Part shown: positions 51,028-62,173 of the stretch, in pieces
Layout of the letters: every line of letters starts with the position of its first letter
Numbering within the stretch: the first letter of the stretch is position 1
Assembly: GCF_963665675.1 (NCBI RefSeq)
Contig: NZ_OY762426.1
Coordinates: 2,294,001-2,358,000 of the forward strand
From: an uncultured Methanolobus sp.
GTDB lineage: Archaea; Halobacteriota; Methanosarcinia; Methanosarcinales; Methanosarcinaceae
DNA length: 64,000 nt
Direction: 5' to 3'
Translations under genes and position numbers: made by a program
The notes under the pieces: model-generated
Told to the model about the DNA's origin: nothing
Database searches by the model: none
The model's input: only the letters and a program-made list of their open reading frames with translations

Positions 51028-52332
51028 TTAGAGTGCACCTGCCACTGCCTTGATTGGCTCCTTGAATTCTGGGATTGACCCGAATACATTTCCGACAAGT
51101 GACGATGTCTTCTCGATTGAGAACATCTGTGTGCCTGCGTCAAGTGAGACTGCTGCACATACACAAGGAATTGCGAAACCTCTGGAGTGCCTGGTTACAA
51201 CGTGGTTACCGTTGAAGATACCTGGTCCGCCACCACCATAGATGGAGTGACTGAAGAATGAGAATCCTACTGCAGTACCCTGTGCTCTACCCATGTCACA
51301 GCCCGGAAGACCTGTTTCCTTCTCAAGCATGTCGTTGTAGTAGAGGATAGTTGAGGATACGTTCTGAGCTGCTCTGCCTGCTGCACAGTTTACCATTGTT
51401 GCTGCGAGCTGACCGACTGCTGCACATGCATTCCACATGGAAACATCGTTTGCTTTGTAGAAGTTGTAGCCGGATGGAGCTGTCTTGTCAACTGAAATGA
51501 CACCTGCTTCAAGAGCCCTGTCAACGGTTGACTGGATCACAGTACCGATTGTACCGTCCTTACCGTTCTCTTTTACGATGTCGTAAACGAAGTTGTTTGC
51601 GTTAAGACCCTGGTATGCAAGACCGAGTAACTGGTGTCTTTCGAATGGTCCTACAGCGTTACCCATCTCATACATACCTACCTGCTCAAAGATTGATGAC
51701 AGTGCTGCCGCATTCATTGCCTTCTTGCCGGTGATTGCTGCTACGTGGTTTGTTGTGATGTTTCTCAGAGAGTAACCAAGACCTTCGTTGTTCTGTGGAA
51801 TACTGAGAATTGATGCGATGTTTGCACCCTTCATGTCCATTGTCTGTGGGTAGCTTCCCCATACAGCGGACTTTACGATTGGTGCATCGAACATGTCAGT
51901 GTTGAACATGTCAATGATTGTCTGGACGACTGCTGCACCTGTTACGGTACTTGCAGATACGAAGTCAGCACCGACCATTGTCCTTACGCTTGGGATCTGG
52001 ACAAGGAGCTGCTTTCCGCCACCAAGTTCTGTTACTTTGGTGTCATCATCATCACTTACTTTGATGAGCTTCTCTACTGCATCAAGGATAGCACCGGAGT
52101 TGCCTACAATATCGTATTCAAGCTCTCTGCCAAGGATCTGCTTTTTAGTTCCACCCATGGCACCGGTTTTCAGTGATTTCTCGATACCTGCGAGGTTTAC
52201 AGCAACTGTCCTCTTAGTATCTTTAATGATATTTTGAATCGCTGCGTTTCTTGTTGGCGCAATATCCATAAGATCAACGCCGCTTTCCAACAGTTTACCT
52301 CTGTCGTCGTGAATGTCTATTTTATCAGACAC
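51028..52332 (-). CDS. mcrB: Methyl-coenzyme M reductase beta subunit
   Basis: A 434-residue beta subunit. Typical blocks include the MDIAPTRN N-terminal region, [13 protein letters not shown] and [13 protein letters not shown] near 360-375. First gene of mcrBDCGA; the long upstream gap must hold the operon promoter. Confidence 0.98.
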   Translation of the reverse strand: MSDKIDIHDDRGKLLESGVDLMDIAPTRNAAIQNIIKDTKRTVAVNLAGIEKSLKTGAMGGTKKQILGRELEYDIVGNSGAILDAVEKLIKVSDDDDTKVTELGGGKQLLVQIPSVRTMVGADFVSASTVTGAAVVQTIIDMFNTDMFDAPIVKSAVWGSYPQTMDMKGANIASILSIPQNNEGLGYSLRNITTNHVAAITGKKAMNAAALSSIFEQVGMYEMGNAVGPFERHQLLGLAYQGLNANNFVYDIVKENGKDGTIGTVIQSTVDRALEAGVISVDKTAPSGYNFYKANDVSMWNACAAVGQLAATMVNCAAGRAAQNVSSTILYYNDMLEKETGLPGCDMGRAQGTAVGFSFFSHSIYGGGGPGIFNGNHVVTRHSRGFAIPCVCAAVSLDAGTQMFSIEKTSSLVGNVFGSIPEFKEPIKAVAGAL

Positions 52333-52696
52333 GTATATTTTCCTCCTATGTTTCTATTCAGAAATCACCCATATTGGAAATGTACAGATGAATAAAAGTC
52401 AATTACTTTGTACCACATAGTAATTTTCTGTACGAATACTTTCCACTGGGAATTCTCGGATTTATTAAGCAACGATGACGTTTAAAACCTTTTGCATCGT
52501 TCTGCAACAATATCGCAATCATTAACCGCAAGCGAAATTCCTGCGCAAAATGAATTGACTATGTACCTAATTCCGGTTAACGTCGAGAACAGTTAAATAA
52601 GAGAATTTAGTTTTAAAATCTGCTATCTTTTTTTAATGGGTGTGAAAAGCTCCGTAGCATCCTGTATATGCATAATTATTAAAAGACCCACAAACC
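52333..52696. promoter_or_regulatory. Divergent control region, mcrB and mmp10
   Basis: About 395 bases separate the divergent mcrB and mmp10 starts. No gene is seen. On the mcr side a TATA-like TTAATAAAT lies at ~52463-52472. An interrupted inverted repeat TTAACCG/CGGTTAA (52522-52528 and 52574-52580) sits between the two promoters and could bind a shared regulator. These are sequence-based guesses. Confidence 0.45.
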
Positions 52697-52712
52697 TTTA
52701 AGTATCTATATA
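52697..52712 (+). promoter_or_regulatory. TATA box of mmp10; leaderless transcript likely
   Basis: TTTAAGTATCTATATA begins ~32 bases upstream of the mmp10 ATG with ACAAACC before it. The usual 24-27 base spacing puts the transcript start at or just before the ATG, and no ribosome site is present. Confidence 0.55.
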
Positions 52713-52728
52713 ATATGTATCTCGTTCT

Positions 52729-53964
52729 ATGGAGATCACTGCTGACGTGGGAGGCAATCCCGGAATTGATTGCAAAGGCTTCTGCACATATTGTTATTTC
52801 AAAAAGGTTAAAGAGAATCCACCGTTTGGCTGTAAATATTGTTTCCCTTTCAAAAAGGGTTGTGATTACTGCACCAGAGGCGTCAGGGAATCCTATTCAG
52901 GTTTCAAACCCGGACAATATGTGTTTCAGGACCTCTACCAGCGTCTTATGACAGCAGGTGACAATATCGACAGGATCACCATAAGCGGGGGAGGCGATGT
53001 AAGCTGCTACCCGGACCTTATGGAACTGGTGGCTAACATTGCCCAGTTCGGCCTGCCGATACATCTGGGTTATACCAGTGGAAAAGGTTTCAGCAATGGC
53101 GATGAAGCGGAATTCTTCATAGAATATGGAGTCACAGAAGTATCGTTCACGGTCTTTGCAACAGACCCGGAACTCAGAAGACAATACATGCGTGACCCTG
53201 AACCGGAAGCTGCACTCAAAGTATTGCATCAGTTCTGCCAGCATTGTGATGTTTACGCAGCCATAGTTCTTATTCCAGGAGTTAATGACGGTGAAGTACT
53301 TGACAGAACCCTCAGTGATCTTGAAGAAATGGGAGCCAAAGGTGCAATACTCATGCGCTTTGCCAACAAAACCGAAGATGGTCTCATACTGAATAATGCT
53401 CCTGTTATGGAAGGAATCGAAACACACAGCATTGAAGAATTCGTGAATATCGTAAGGGACGCCGATTCGAAATATAATCTCCGCATAACCGGAACACCAC
53501 TTGAGGACCCACTTATCGGTTCACCGTATGCTATCAGGAATGAACCGGAAGCGCTTGCAAAGCTTCCTGAGATTCGCAAGGATGCAACAATACTTACCAG
53601 TCGTGCTTCAAAGGACAGGCTTCAGGATATATTCACAAAACTTGGAAGTGCTGTTAATGTAGTTGCCGTGGACAAGGATATAGGCTGTCTTATTACCATA
53701 GAAGATATGGAAAAGCTGGACCTTACAGATGTAAAAGGGACTGTCATTATTCCGGGAAGGGCATTTGTACATGACTCTGAAACAACTTCAGTTCTGTCCC
53801 GGGACGGCGTATCCCGCTTTGTACGCAGAGGGCCTGAAATGCTTACTTATGATGGTGAAATGTCAATTGGTCTCAGTAAAGAGGAAGTTCTTGAATTTGA
53901 AATAAAAGGATTCACAGAACTGATCCATGAAATCAATGCAATTGGACTGGCCGTTGAAGAATAA
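52729..53964 (+). CDS. mmp10: McrA arginine C-methyltransferase Mmp10
   Basis: A 411-residue cobalamin-dependent radical SAM enzyme that installs 5-methylarginine in McrA. The radical SAM cluster is CKGFCTYC (Cys15, 19, 22), followed by the extra Cys-rich [14 protein letters not shown] stretch characteristic of Mmp10. It is divergent from the mcr operon whose product it modifies, a conserved link. The target arginine context is present in the McrA encoded here. Confidence 0.95.
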   Translation: MEITADVGGNPGIDCKGFCTYCYFKKVKENPPFGCKYCFPFKKGCDYCTRGVRESYSGFKPGQYVFQDLYQRLMTAGDNIDRITISGGGDVSCYPDLMELVANIAQFGLPIHLGYTSGKGFSNGDEAEFFIEYGVTEVSFTVFATDPELRRQYMRDPEPEAALKVLHQFCQHCDVYAAIVLIPGVNDGEVLDRTLSDLEEMGAKGAILMRFANKTEDGLILNNAPVMEGIETHSIEEFVNIVRDADSKYNLRITGTPLEDPLIGSPYAIRNEPEALAKLPEIRKDATILTSRASKDRLQDIFTKLGSAVNVVAVDKDIGCLITIEDMEKLDLTDVKGTVIIPGRAFVHDSETTSVLSRDGVSRFVRRGPEMLTYDGEMSIGLSKEEVLEFEIKGFTELIHEINAIGLAVEE

Positions 53965-54006
53965 ACGAAATCAGATATTCAATTTAGTAATACAACATAC
54001 GTCTGC

Positions 54007-57000
54007 TCACATGAATTCAAGCAGTCCGGTCTGTTTTGACTTGTCATTCTCAAAGAGCGATTGCATATCCAGACCCAGCAACTCTATTCTTTGTTTTGTA
54101 TAACTGGAGACGTTGTACTCATAAGCTACCTTTTTTGAGACCTTAAGATACTTTTTCACAGCACCTTCATGGACTGTAAGTATAACTCTGCCTCCGCATT
54201 TTGGGCAGATTCCCGTAAGTGGGGGTCTGCGGAACTTTGCAGCGCATTTCAGGCATCTTGTACTCTGTCTTGAAAATGCCCTGAGATTACCGAACATATC
54301 CGGCAGGAAGTGGGAAATGAGTACTCTTTCAGCAACGTTTGAAGCATCAACAGCACGAATCTTATCTGCAAGTGCAAGCTGTGCATCCATTTTTTCCACC
54401 ATGCTTCCCAGTGTCTTGTAAGCACTGTTGAGCGGACCTGCAGCGATATCGGTTGTATCATGAGTGTACATAAAATGCTCATACTGGTCAGGAGTCCCAA
54501 GTCTTGAACTAATAAGGTCAAATGCGGATTCCAGTTCCTTTGGATTTGTGTAATTTTGTGTAGCTTCGTAGAATTCAAGCGGATAGTGGTCGCACACATC
54601 TATATTATGTGCTTCCTTGTCAACTTCACTGGGGTCAAGACGCGTGGTAAGAACAAGGGGTGCATCCATCTTGCCTCCTCTTTTCTCAGGCAGGTAATCT
54701 CTTGAGAAATTGATGAGACCGTCCATCAGCAACATGACACAGTCCTCATCCCCATCACAGTTCCTTCTTTTTGCCGCATGGAAGAATGGGTGTGCATAAC
54801 CTACTGATGCCTTTGTAAATCCAACAAGTCTTCCAAGCACGCCTGCAGATGTGTGCGGTGCAAGTCCCATTAGCATCACACCAACAAGGTCCTCAAGCTT
54901 TTCTGCCTTATAATATGGCTCCACACCATAGTATTTCTCGAGCAGGTCATCGATATATTTCGTGGTTCGGAGCAGGTATTGACCGCAATCATAGGAAACA
55001 ACAAGGTCCTGTACTTTCAGGCATACAACCTGATCATCCCTCTCAAGTTTATTTCCATATATGTCCTCTGTATATCCGATCCTAATTAGCTTCTCAACCT
55101 TAATTCCAAGCTCATCAGCCCGGATATGTGTAAGCGGAATATCGGACATATCATACCTGACAGTTCCGTCCTTGAAAGTGTAAAGGTCATGTTTTGCGCG
55201 CAGTATTCCTTTTTCAAGAGGTTCTGGTGTCATTGTCCCTGACATCATTCTCTTGACGCCTTTAACCTCGATGTTCTCACGTTCACCAACTTTTGCAAAC
55301 GCAGCCTGGTAAATCTCCTTGAAATTGATATTCTGCATTTTCACACAGGTGGTCTTTGAACCACATTTAGGACACTCTTCTTTCTGTACTGCAATTCCAC
55401 ATCTGGGGCAGAAAAGTTTGGGCACAGTGAATTCTCCGCAGTCACAGCGATAAAGGAAAGTATCTGTTCCACAGGCAGGACATATTCTGTTTCCTATTTC
55501 AACACGTATTTGCCCGACTTTACTATTCATGGATGACATGTAGCCGGCGGCAGCCTCCATTTTACGTGTATTTCCTGCTGAATCTCCGATAGGGAACAGT
55601 ACATGAGGGGCAGGTGACATCTTTCTCTTATTGGATTTCTCCGGCCGTCCCATCCTGGCCCCGATTCGTATTGGTGCACGCTCTCTTACAATGAGGCCGC
55701 TGAGTTCATTGACTACAGGTACGGTTTCTGTAAGTTCTTCCGGCAACGCAGTCCATTTTTTCTTCAGGTCAGTGTCCAGTCCCAGACACCTGATGAATGG
55801 CAGGGGAGTTTCTATGATTATCTTTTCCTCATTCAGCCTGTGAAGAACAAGAAGATGTTCAAGGATTCTTTTAATGCCGGAATCTGTACTTAGTGTCAGA
55901 GGAAGCTCAAGCATTTTTGAGTCCTCTGAAATAACTCCGTTCTCTGATACAAATGACGCAAGGTTTTCGTATTCTTCTACTGAGATGTCATGCCAGAGGT
56001 GAGTGTGAGCAGGATGAAGTGGGACATTATATTTTTCACAAAGTTCCAGTGAAAGTTCTTGGGATAGATTTTTAAGTTCATCCCTGGAGTAAGGTGAATT
56101 CTCAACGGCTTTTTCAAATTCCTGTATCCACCATTCAAAACAATAAGATGAAGGTACAAGAGGATGATTGTTCTCAAGGAAATCCCCGTAATTAATCAGG
56201 ATTTCTCCAATATCGATAATAGCTTCAACTTCCGGGTGAATTTCGATAGCTTCCTGTTCGTCATCAACCCGGATTAAATCTCCTGACTTCAGTCTCACAG
56301 TCGGCCCTTCCAGACTGTCAACCGGAGCCATTCCTGCGGCTTTCCCCGGTCTTTCAACCTTAAGTTGTGTACCTGAAACAATGAAGCTGTCCATAATGTA
56401 CATGCTGGCGGGACTGATTCCTGCGGCAGCAAAGGATGTATTTCTTGACCTGCCGTAACGTAGCCTGAACCCCCCGGGTCTCATGGGGTGTGAGAATACC
56501 GGACGTCCTGCGATCAGGTCACGGAGGTATTTATCTTTGGGCTTGACTCCTACAAAACCGCCGTCATCATCGCCTGAAGTTTTAGTTCCGGCTATAAGTG
56601 TGTTGAGCCAGTCCCAGCCGTCCATCTCAAGTTTATTTACATGTTTCAGGACCTTGGGCGCTTTCAGGGCCAGACCTTCTGCAAGTACAAGACACATACC
56701 GCCGCGCACTCTGTTTGTTTCTATCCTGTCAAGGTTCCTGTAACCTTCAACTTCCTCGGCTTCTGTGGGTTCACCATCTATACAAATGGGACAGTTATCA
56801 ACGATAAGTCTGATCTCGTCTTCTGACGGAGTATATTGAAGGGTTGCCACACGCCTGTAAAGGAGAATTTCTTCCACGTATCGCTCAACTTCTTCCTTTC
56901 GTGGTTTGTACCTGTCAATTCCCACCGCACGGCGAACATAATCTCCGACAAGCACAGACAGGGCCTGGGCTGTTCCACCTGCACTGCGTATTGGGCCGGA

Positions 57001-57432
57001 ATAATATATCCTGATGTATTCGCTTCCATCATCGTTTTTTCCAAGGGTGACCTTGTCTATTCCTTCGATTGGTGCTGCTACCACACCTTCGGTAAGCATT
57101 GCAACGGAGACACGGATGGCAGCTTCGATTGCTTCTTCTTTTGAGTCGAATTCTCCCACTGCACCTTCAGCAACTGCTTTTCCGATTGCAAGGGCACCTT
57201 CTTCACGTGACATAGTCTCGTCGAATATGCGGATCTGCTCTGCAACTCCTTTTACACCGATGAGGTTTTCCACCCTGTCTGCGAGGTCTTTTGCAAGAGG
57301 GATTTCAACATGGGGTTTAGGATCCCTGCCTTTTGAGCGTGCAAGATTGGCGATTTCTATTTCTTTGTGGAGATTAGACTCAAGTCCTTCAAAATACTCC
57401 CGCATGGCTTCGCTTACTACTATCTCTCCCAT
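54007..57432 (-). CDS. polC: DNA polymerase D large subunit (DP2)
   Basis: A 1141-residue replicative polymerase subunit of family D. The catalytic acidic motif NCDGDED (~910) lies in [17 protein letters not shown]. Zinc sites CPACGTD, CPRCG and CPKCG (~645-690) and CLKC/CPKCGG (~1085) are present. Length is normal and there is no intein. Start [10 protein letters not shown] has GAGGA upstream; the ATG nine codons earlier is less likely. The small subunit DP1 is not in the window. Confidence 0.97.
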   Translation of the reverse strand: MGEIVVSEAMREYFEGLESNLHKEIEIANLARSKGRDPKPHVEIPLAKDLADRVENLIGVKGVAEQIRIFDETMSREEGALAIGKAVAEGAVGEFDSKEEAIEAAIRVSVAMLTEGVVAAPIEGIDKVTLGKNDDGSEYIRIYYSGPIRSAGGTAQALSVLVGDYVRRAVGIDRYKPRKEEVERYVEEILLYRRVATLQYTPSEDEIRLIVDNCPICIDGEPTEAEEVEGYRNLDRIETNRVRGGMCLVLAEGLALKAPKVLKHVNKLEMDGWDWLNTLIAGTKTSGDDDGGFVGVKPKDKYLRDLIAGRPVFSHPMRPGGFRLRYGRSRNTSFAAAGISPASMYIMDSFIVSGTQLKVERPGKAAGMAPVDSLEGPTVRLKSGDLIRVDDEQEAIEIHPEVEAIIDIGEILINYGDFLENNHPLVPSSYCFEWWIQEFEKAVENSPYSRDELKNLSQELSLELCEKYNVPLHPAHTHLWHDISVEEYENLASFVSENGVISEDSKMLELPLTLSTDSGIKRILEHLLVLHRLNEEKIIIETPLPFIRCLGLDTDLKKKWTALPEELTETVPVVNELSGLIVRERAPIRIGARMGRPEKSNKRKMSPAPHVLFPIGDSAGNTRKMEAAAGYMSSMNSKVGQIRVEIGNRICPACGTDTFLYRCDCGEFTVPKLFCPRCGIAVQKEECPKCGSKTTCVKMQNINFKEIYQAAFAKVGERENIEVKGVKRMMSGTMTPEPLEKGILRAKHDLYTFKDGTVRYDMSDIPLTHIRADELGIKVEKLIRIGYTEDIYGNKLERDDQVVCLKVQDLVVSYDCGQYLLRTTKYIDDLLEKYYGVEPYYKAEKLEDLVGVMLMGLAPHTSAGVLGRLVGFTKASVGYAHPFFHAAKRRNCDGDEDCVMLLMDGLINFSRDYLPEKRGGKMDAPLVLTTRLDPSEVDKEAHNIDVCDHYPLEFYEATQNYTNPKELESAFDLISSRLGTPDQYEHFMYTHDTTDIAAGPLNSAYKTLGSMVEKMDAQLALADKIRAVDASNVAERVLISHFLPDMFGNLRAFSRQSTRCLKCAAKFRRPPLTGICPKCGGRVILTVHEGAVKKYLKVSKKVAYEYNVSSYTKQRIELLGLDMQSLFENDKSKQTGLLEFM

Positions 57433-57717
57433 TGGAAATCGTCCTCTGTGAAGGTGCAATTAAGCTTTTGTTCTTAATATTGTTTTCCTGCGACAAAGTC
57501 TCTTTATGACAAATCACAGACAACTATAACTATAATTGTATTCAATATATATTTGGTGCGATATATGGGCGATCTATATGGCTGGAATTAATAGAATTTT
57601 TTACGGTTTCTTCATCCGGTTTTACTATTCAGCTATCAGGCAACATTACAATTCATGATGTTTACATTAACCCATTATTCCGTTAATGAGAAAACAATAA
57701 TAAACGGGAGGAAGCAG

Positions 57718-58176
57718 ATGAAAAAAATAATAGTTCCTTTAATGCTACTGATATTGCTTATGCCGGTGGCAAGTGCGGATATAGTCAATGACCTCGATGT
57801 TAAAGTCAATGAGTACAATGAAAATGCAGATTACCTGCCTTCCTATCTGAAGAGCCTGCTTGGAGATGAAGTGATTAAACTTGTTATCGTTGATGATTCA
57901 GGTGAAGAGATCTACATAAAGGCAGTTACTGAAAATGCATATGTGACAACCTTTGAGGAAGTTACGGAAGATACCGAATTTGATGCTACTATGGTTATCG
58001 GGGCCAGCGAAGGCACTGTGAGAAGCGTGATGGATTCGGAAACACCACTTGAGACTTTTGTCGAAGCAAAAGATAACGGTGATATTGTTATTGAACCTGT
58101 AGGTTTTGTGAACAACGTTACCTACACTGTGGCAAATGTTGTCCTTAAAATCTCACAACTACTTGGGCTTATCTGA
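57718..58176 (+). CDS. Small secreted protein, unknown
   Basis: A 152-residue protein with a clear signal peptide (MKKIIVPLMLLILLMPVASA, cleavage after ASA) and a GGAGG ribosome site. The mature part (~130 residues) is acidic, with a helix, strands and the block DATMVIGASEGTVRSVMDS then EAKDNGDIVIEPVG. This layout recalls the SCP2-like fold, but I would not assign it. No partner gene nearby. Confidence 0.75.
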   Translation: MKKIIVPLMLLILLMPVASADIVNDLDVKVNEYNENADYLPSYLKSLLGDEVIKLVIVDDSGEEIYIKAVTENAYVTTFEEVTEDTEFDATMVIGASEGTVRSVMDSETPLETFVEAKDNGDIVIEPVGFVNNVTYTVANVVLKISQLLGLI

Positions 58177-58217
58177 ATGGAAAGAAACTTTTAGCAAAGA
58201 AGTACAAAATTGCCTGT

Positions 58218-58445
58218 TCAGCGAATATCCAGTTCGCTGGCCATGTTTTTATACATTCTGCCTTTATCTGTTGTTACAAAGAGATTGCCTTTTTGTTCTA
58301 TTAGCTGTTTCTCTTCCAGCCTCGCAAGATATTTGTTTGCAATTGTTGAGTTAAGGTTTGCCCCGTAAACTATCTGTGTCTTTTTAGCGCCATCCATAGC
58401 TATTTTCAGAATGGCAATTGTAATGTCCAACTGACTCCGCCTAAT
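58218..58445 (-). CDS. Small winged-helix protein; ATT or TTG start
   Basis: A ~75-residue winged helix-turn-helix protein of the archaeal 'HTH_45/ArnR1-like' kind (LDITIAILKIA, GAKKTQIVYGANLN, YLARLEEKQLIE, TTDKG). Relatives normally begin M-R-R-S-Q/R-L-D-I. Here the frame reads R-R-S-Q-L-D-I after an ATT at 58445-58443, with a GGGGG run eight bases before it, while the first usual start is TTG at 58430 inside the conserved block. Either the ATT or the TTG is used. Likely a transcription regulator. Confidence 0.75.
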   Translation of the reverse strand: MRRSQLDITIAILKIAMDGAKKTQIVYGANLNSTIANKYLARLEEKQLIEQKGNLFVTTDKGRMYKNMASELDIR

Positions 58446-58701
58446 AGTATGCCCCCTGCATTCTATTTTAGTACCACTTAGTTTTGTAATAAAAATGTGT
58501 ATTACTGATATACCACTATATTCCTACTTTCATATATCATGTATTTAACTCCATCGATTTGTAATTATACTCAGTAAATATGTTACTGAATTAATACTGA
58601 TGGCTATTGGTTTTATGCTTTTACAGAGCCGGATTATCAGATTTCGAACAACAGTTAAATTTATAATAAATACTGCAATACTGGTAACGTTAATCTCAAG
58701 T

Positions 58702-58787
58702 GCGGGAGTAACCAAGTGGCCAACGGTGGCAGACTCAAGATCTGCTCGCGCAGGCGTTCGGGGGTTCGAATCCCTTCTCCCGCACCA
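58702..58787 (+). tRNA. tRNA-Leu (CAA), CCA encoded
   Basis: Acceptor arms GCGGGAG/CTCCCGC pair perfectly. Anticodon stem GCAGA/TCTGC encloses loop CTCAAGA with anticodon CAA (Leu UUG). A long variable arm follows, as in class II tRNAs. The T-arm has GGTTCGAATCC, and CCA is encoded at 58785-58787. Confidence 0.95.
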
Positions 58788-58805
58788 CATCAAAGGTGAT
58801 CTTTT

Positions 58806-59645
58806 TTGTCCAATCCCATTAATTATGATACTGTTGTATCTGCTGTTATTGATATTTTAGAAGGGGCTGAGACCGTACTGCCACAGGATGTTGTTGATGC
58901 ATTAGAAAAGGCTGCATCTGAGGAATCCTCCCCTGTTGCAAAAGAGCAACTTGAAGCTATTCTCAAGAATATAGACATCGCAGCCAGAAATAAAGTACCC
59001 ATGTGTCAGGACACAGGCATACTGATTTTCTATGTTGAGATCGGCCGCGATGCCAGGATGGATTTCAGGCTGGAGGATGCAATTCTGGATGGTGTGAAAA
59101 AAGCAACTGAATCGATACCATTGCGCCCTAATGCTGTTGATCCCATTACCCGCAGCAACAGTGGCAATAATACAGGAAGCGGCATTCCTGACATAAAATA
59201 TGAACTTGTGGATGGCAGTAGTATAAAAATAACTGTGGCACCCAAAGGCGCAGGCTCCGAAAATATGAGTGCTATAAAGATGCTCAATCCTACAGAAAAG
59301 GACAGTATACGCAATTTTGTCCTTGAGACTGTATTGAATGCCGGTGGAAAACCATGTCCTCCGGTTGTTGTAGGTGTGGGTATCGGCGGTTCATTTGATA
59401 AAGCTGCAAGGCTTGCTAAATCCGCTTTGCTTGAGAAAGTAGATGAGATGAACGCAAATGAAAAAGCTCTTCTTGAAGACATAAACTCGCTTGGCATCGG
59501 ACCAATGGGACTTGGAGGCAGAACAACAGCGCTTGCAGTCCATATCCAAAAAGCACATTGCCACACTGCTTCCCTTCCGGTCGCAGTAAATATCCAGTGC
59601 TGGGCAAATCGTCATGCTACAGTTGTCCTGGGCGGTGATGAATGA
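58806..59645 (+). CDS. fumA: Fumarate hydratase, alpha subunit (class I)
   Basis: A 279-residue subunit of the two-component iron-sulfur fumarase that interconverts fumarate and malate. The three cluster cysteines can be placed in VPMCQDTGI (~66), [15 protein letters not shown] (~180) and [10 protein letters not shown] (~270). It starts with TTG; the strong AAGGTGATC site just upstream and the N-terminal sequence support this. It overlaps the beta gene by four bases. Confidence 0.94.
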   Translation: MSNPINYDTVVSAVIDILEGAETVLPQDVVDALEKAASEESSPVAKEQLEAILKNIDIAARNKVPMCQDTGILIFYVEIGRDARMDFRLEDAILDGVKKATESIPLRPNAVDPITRSNSGNNTGSGIPDIKYELVDGSSIKITVAPKGAGSENMSAIKMLNPTEKDSIRNFVLETVLNAGGKPCPPVVVGVGIGGSFDKAARLAKSALLEKVDEMNANEKALLEDINSLGIGPMGLGGRTTALAVHIQKAHCHTASLPVAVNIQCWANRHATVVLGGDE

Positions 59646-60220
59646 TGGAATACAGATTAAGCACGCCGCTGGAAAAGGAAGATATTGATAAGCTGAAAGC
59701 TGGTGATATTGTCTATCTCAGCGGGACCATGTACACTGCAAGAGATGAAGCCCATGCAAGGATTCTTGAAATGGCGGCCGAAGATAAAGAACTTCCATTT
59801 GATCTTGAGGGTGCAGTAATATATCATTGCGGTCCGCTTATGAGAGAAAATGAAAATGGCTGGGAAGTCGTTGCTGCCGGACCGACCACCAGTGCAAGAA
59901 TGTCAAAAATGACACCTGAAGTCCTTAATGTTCACTATGTACGTGCCTTTGTGGGTAAAGGAGGCATGGATAACGTTACAGAATCCATGAATGGAAAATC
60001 CGTTTATCTGGCATTCACCGGAGGATGTGCGGCCCTTGCGGCTATGAGTATTGAAAAGGTGAACAAGGTTCACTGGCTTGACCTTGGAATGCCTGAAGCT
60101 GTCTGGGAGCTGAAGGTTGAGAACTTCGGTCCTCTGGTTGTGGGAATCGATTCACATGGCAGTGATCTTTTCACAGATGTAAGAAAAAAAGCACTGGAAG
60201 CTTATTCTAAAATAGAATAA
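59642..60220 (+). CDS. fumB: Fumarate hydratase, beta subunit (class I)
   Basis: A 192-residue C-terminal fumarase domain: [21 protein letters not shown], the GPTTSARM block (substrate site) and GKGGM. It is translationally coupled to the alpha subunit gene (ATGA overlap). Confidence 0.94.
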   Translation: MMEYRLSTPLEKEDIDKLKAGDIVYLSGTMYTARDEAHARILEMAAEDKELPFDLEGAVIYHCGPLMRENENGWEVVAAGPTTSARMSKMTPEVLNVHYVRAFVGKGGMDNVTESMNGKSVYLAFTGGCAALAAMSIEKVNKVHWLDLGMPEAVWELKVENFGPLVVGIDSHGSDLFTDVRKKALEAYSKIE

Positions 60221-60258
60221 ACCTTCCTTTGATCATTTTATTTTGTTTATTCTTAGAT

Positions 60259-61248
60259 TTAGATCACAAAAGTGAAAACCATCCAGGCAACCAGTGTAAG
60301 GATGATGGAGTGCTTCAGGCCCTGAAACACAGAACCTTCGCCCATCTGTCCTGCCACAAGTCCGCTCATAAATCCCTGTATCACGCCGGTATGCATCATA
60401 AGACGTGTGTACTTTGCCGGGTCAAATGCACCGATGAACTGGCTCCCGGCGCCTGCTGACTGTGCAGCTTTTCCTGCTTCCGCCATTGTGGGTACGAATG
60501 TGGATGTTAGCATTCCAATTACAAAAAGGAACACAAAGAACGACATGTAACTGATGACAACATATACCATCATGTTGCCCCGTCTCTCACGCTCCAGTAA
60601 TTTTACTTCCCTTGCATCACGTGCAGCAGCTTCAAGAACCGAGGCAACACGGCCTCCTGCTTTACTTGCCTGTGTGATAAGAGAAACCGATCTTACTATT
60701 ATCGGAGTTGACACCCTTTTTGCAAAATTCCGAAGTGCTTCTTCAAAAGACACACCCCATGACATCGAAGCATCCATGACCTGAACTTCCTTTGTCAGGG
60801 CTCCGTACTCTCCTTTGGCAACAGTATTCACAGCCCTTGGAAGAGTAAGTCCGGCTCTGCTCATTTCAGAAATATCTCTGAGGAAAGTTGGCAGGTATTC
60901 CTCAATGGTATCTGTCCTCTTGTACTTCTTATGGAATGTTATGGCAGGCGGGGTGATTGAAATAAGCACCGAGAATATAATCACGTCATCGATGATCGGT
61001 GTGCCCCAGGTCAGCATAAGACCTGCAAAAAGGAATACAAGCCCAACAGGCACACTCAGGATAAAAGTATATTCAGGATAATATGACAATGTCAGGACAG
61101 GGTTTTTGATAAATTCCCGGATAATCACATTCTTCTTTGATTCCTCTATCCGTGTATCTATCAGACTGTCCTCCAGTTCACTTAGTTCTTCTTCTGTAAG
61201 CGAGTCACGTGACCTGGCATCCGACCCGAAAATCTCCTTAATTTCCAT
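60259..61248 (-). CDS. Tad/type II secretion F-domain membrane protein (second)
   Basis: A 329-residue TadC/GspF/FlaJ-family membrane protein. Four hydrophobic helices: two at ~60-110 and two in the C-terminal ~230-329 region. The F domain has RDISEMSRAGLTLPRAV and ITQASKAGGRVASVLEAAARDARE. Start MEIKEIFGSD is two bases after the previous stop and has GGAGG in front. With the ATPase and the sister protein it forms the core of a pilus-type machine. Confidence 0.88.
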   Translation of the reverse strand: MEIKEIFGSDARSRDSLTEEELSELEDSLIDTRIEESKKNVIIREFIKNPVLTLSYYPEYTFILSVPVGLVFLFAGLMLTWGTPIIDDVIIFSVLISITPPAITFHKKYKRTDTIEEYLPTFLRDISEMSRAGLTLPRAVNTVAKGEYGALTKEVQVMDASMSWGVSFEEALRNFAKRVSTPIIVRSVSLITQASKAGGRVASVLEAAARDAREVKLLERERRGNMMVYVVISYMSFFVFLFVIGMLTSTFVPTMAEAGKAAQSAGAGSQFIGAFDPAKYTRLMMHTGVIQGFMSGLVAGQMGEGSVFQGLKHSIILTLVAWMVFTFVI

Positions 61249-61249
61249 T

Positions 61250-62173
61250 TTAGGCCTCCGGAGTAAGAGTACTGATAAGAACAACGTACATGATACTCCC
61301 AATGGGTATCAGTGCGTAGATAATCACATAAAGGAATATAAGTTGCGCATTTCCCATGATGGACATGATTGAGATCACCACCACAAGAAAAAGTGGTCCG
61401 GCAACAAAAGCAGTTACATAAGTTTCTCCCAGAAGACCAAGGGTTTCCAGGAATTCTTTCTGGTTCTGGCGGTTCTCCAGGATGAATTGTTCAGTCTTGA
61501 TCTGGAAGTAAGGCTCAAGCTGCCCTCCTGAAGTTACCACAGTGATGGCACCCTGCAGGAAATCCTGCAATGCCGTGGACGGCGTTGTCACAGAAAGATT
61601 TTTCATGGCAGTCACAAGGTCATAACCAAGAATCTCCAGGTCACGCACAAGATACCTGCACTCAACTGCCATCTCCCCATAGATGTCATTATTTGCAAGT
61701 GACCTGAAAAGATCAACAGGAAGAACTCCTGCACCGGACATGGCTGACATATAATTTACAGCATAAGGTAACATGCTGTCAATTCTTCTTTTCCTGTCAC
61801 CGGCCATAATGGATGGGTACAGGACAAAGAGTTTGTAAACAATTAAAAATACAACAGCTGTTAATAAAATCCCGAAAAACACACCAAGAACAATGGATTT
61901 GTATTGAAGATATGGCGCCATCCATCCTGGTAACATAATTCTGGTAGGTTTCACCTCAGGAACACCAAGGGCTAAAAACAGGAACGAAACCCCAAGCAAA
62001 GCTGACAGTGCACAAAGGATCGAACTCAGGAGCGCACCGGACATGTAGACATCATATGCCATATCCGCTCTGTTTTTCAGGAGGTCATGACGCAGGCCAA
62101 AATAATCAATCCTCTTCTTTTCATAGTATTTTCCGAAAAGATTGTAAGCAAAGATAAAATACGGATTAGCCAT
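61250..62173 (-). CDS. Tad/type II secretion F-domain membrane protein (first)
   Basis: A 307-residue F-domain protein with helices near 55-80, 90-120 and two at the C-terminus. The domain contains MLPYAVNYMSAMSGAGVLPVDLFRSLA and VTSGGQLEPYF. It overlaps the ATPase gene by eight bases and adjoins the sister gene. Two tandem F-domain proteins with one ATPase is the arrangement of archaeal Tad-like pilus clusters. No pilin gene is visible. Confidence 0.88.
   Translation of the reverse strand: MANPYFIFAYNLFGKYYEKKRIDYFGLRHDLLKNRADMAYDVYMSGALLSSILCALSALLGVSFLFLALGVPEVKPTRIMLPGWMAPYLQYKSIVLGVFFGILLTAVVFLIVYKLFVLYPSIMAGDRKRRIDSMLPYAVNYMSAMSGAGVLPVDLFRSLANNDIYGEMAVECRYLVRDLEILGYDLVTAMKNLSVTTPSTALQDFLQGAITVVTSGGQLEPYFQIKTEQFILENRQNQKEFLETLGLLGETYVTAFVAGPLFLVVVISIMSIMGNAQLIFLYVIIYALIPIGSIMYVVLISTLTPEA

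Noticed and set aside
54007..57432. Possible intein in the polymerase D large subunit or in the RNA polymerase subunits
   Set aside because: Lengths are normal and the catalytic motifs are uninterrupted.
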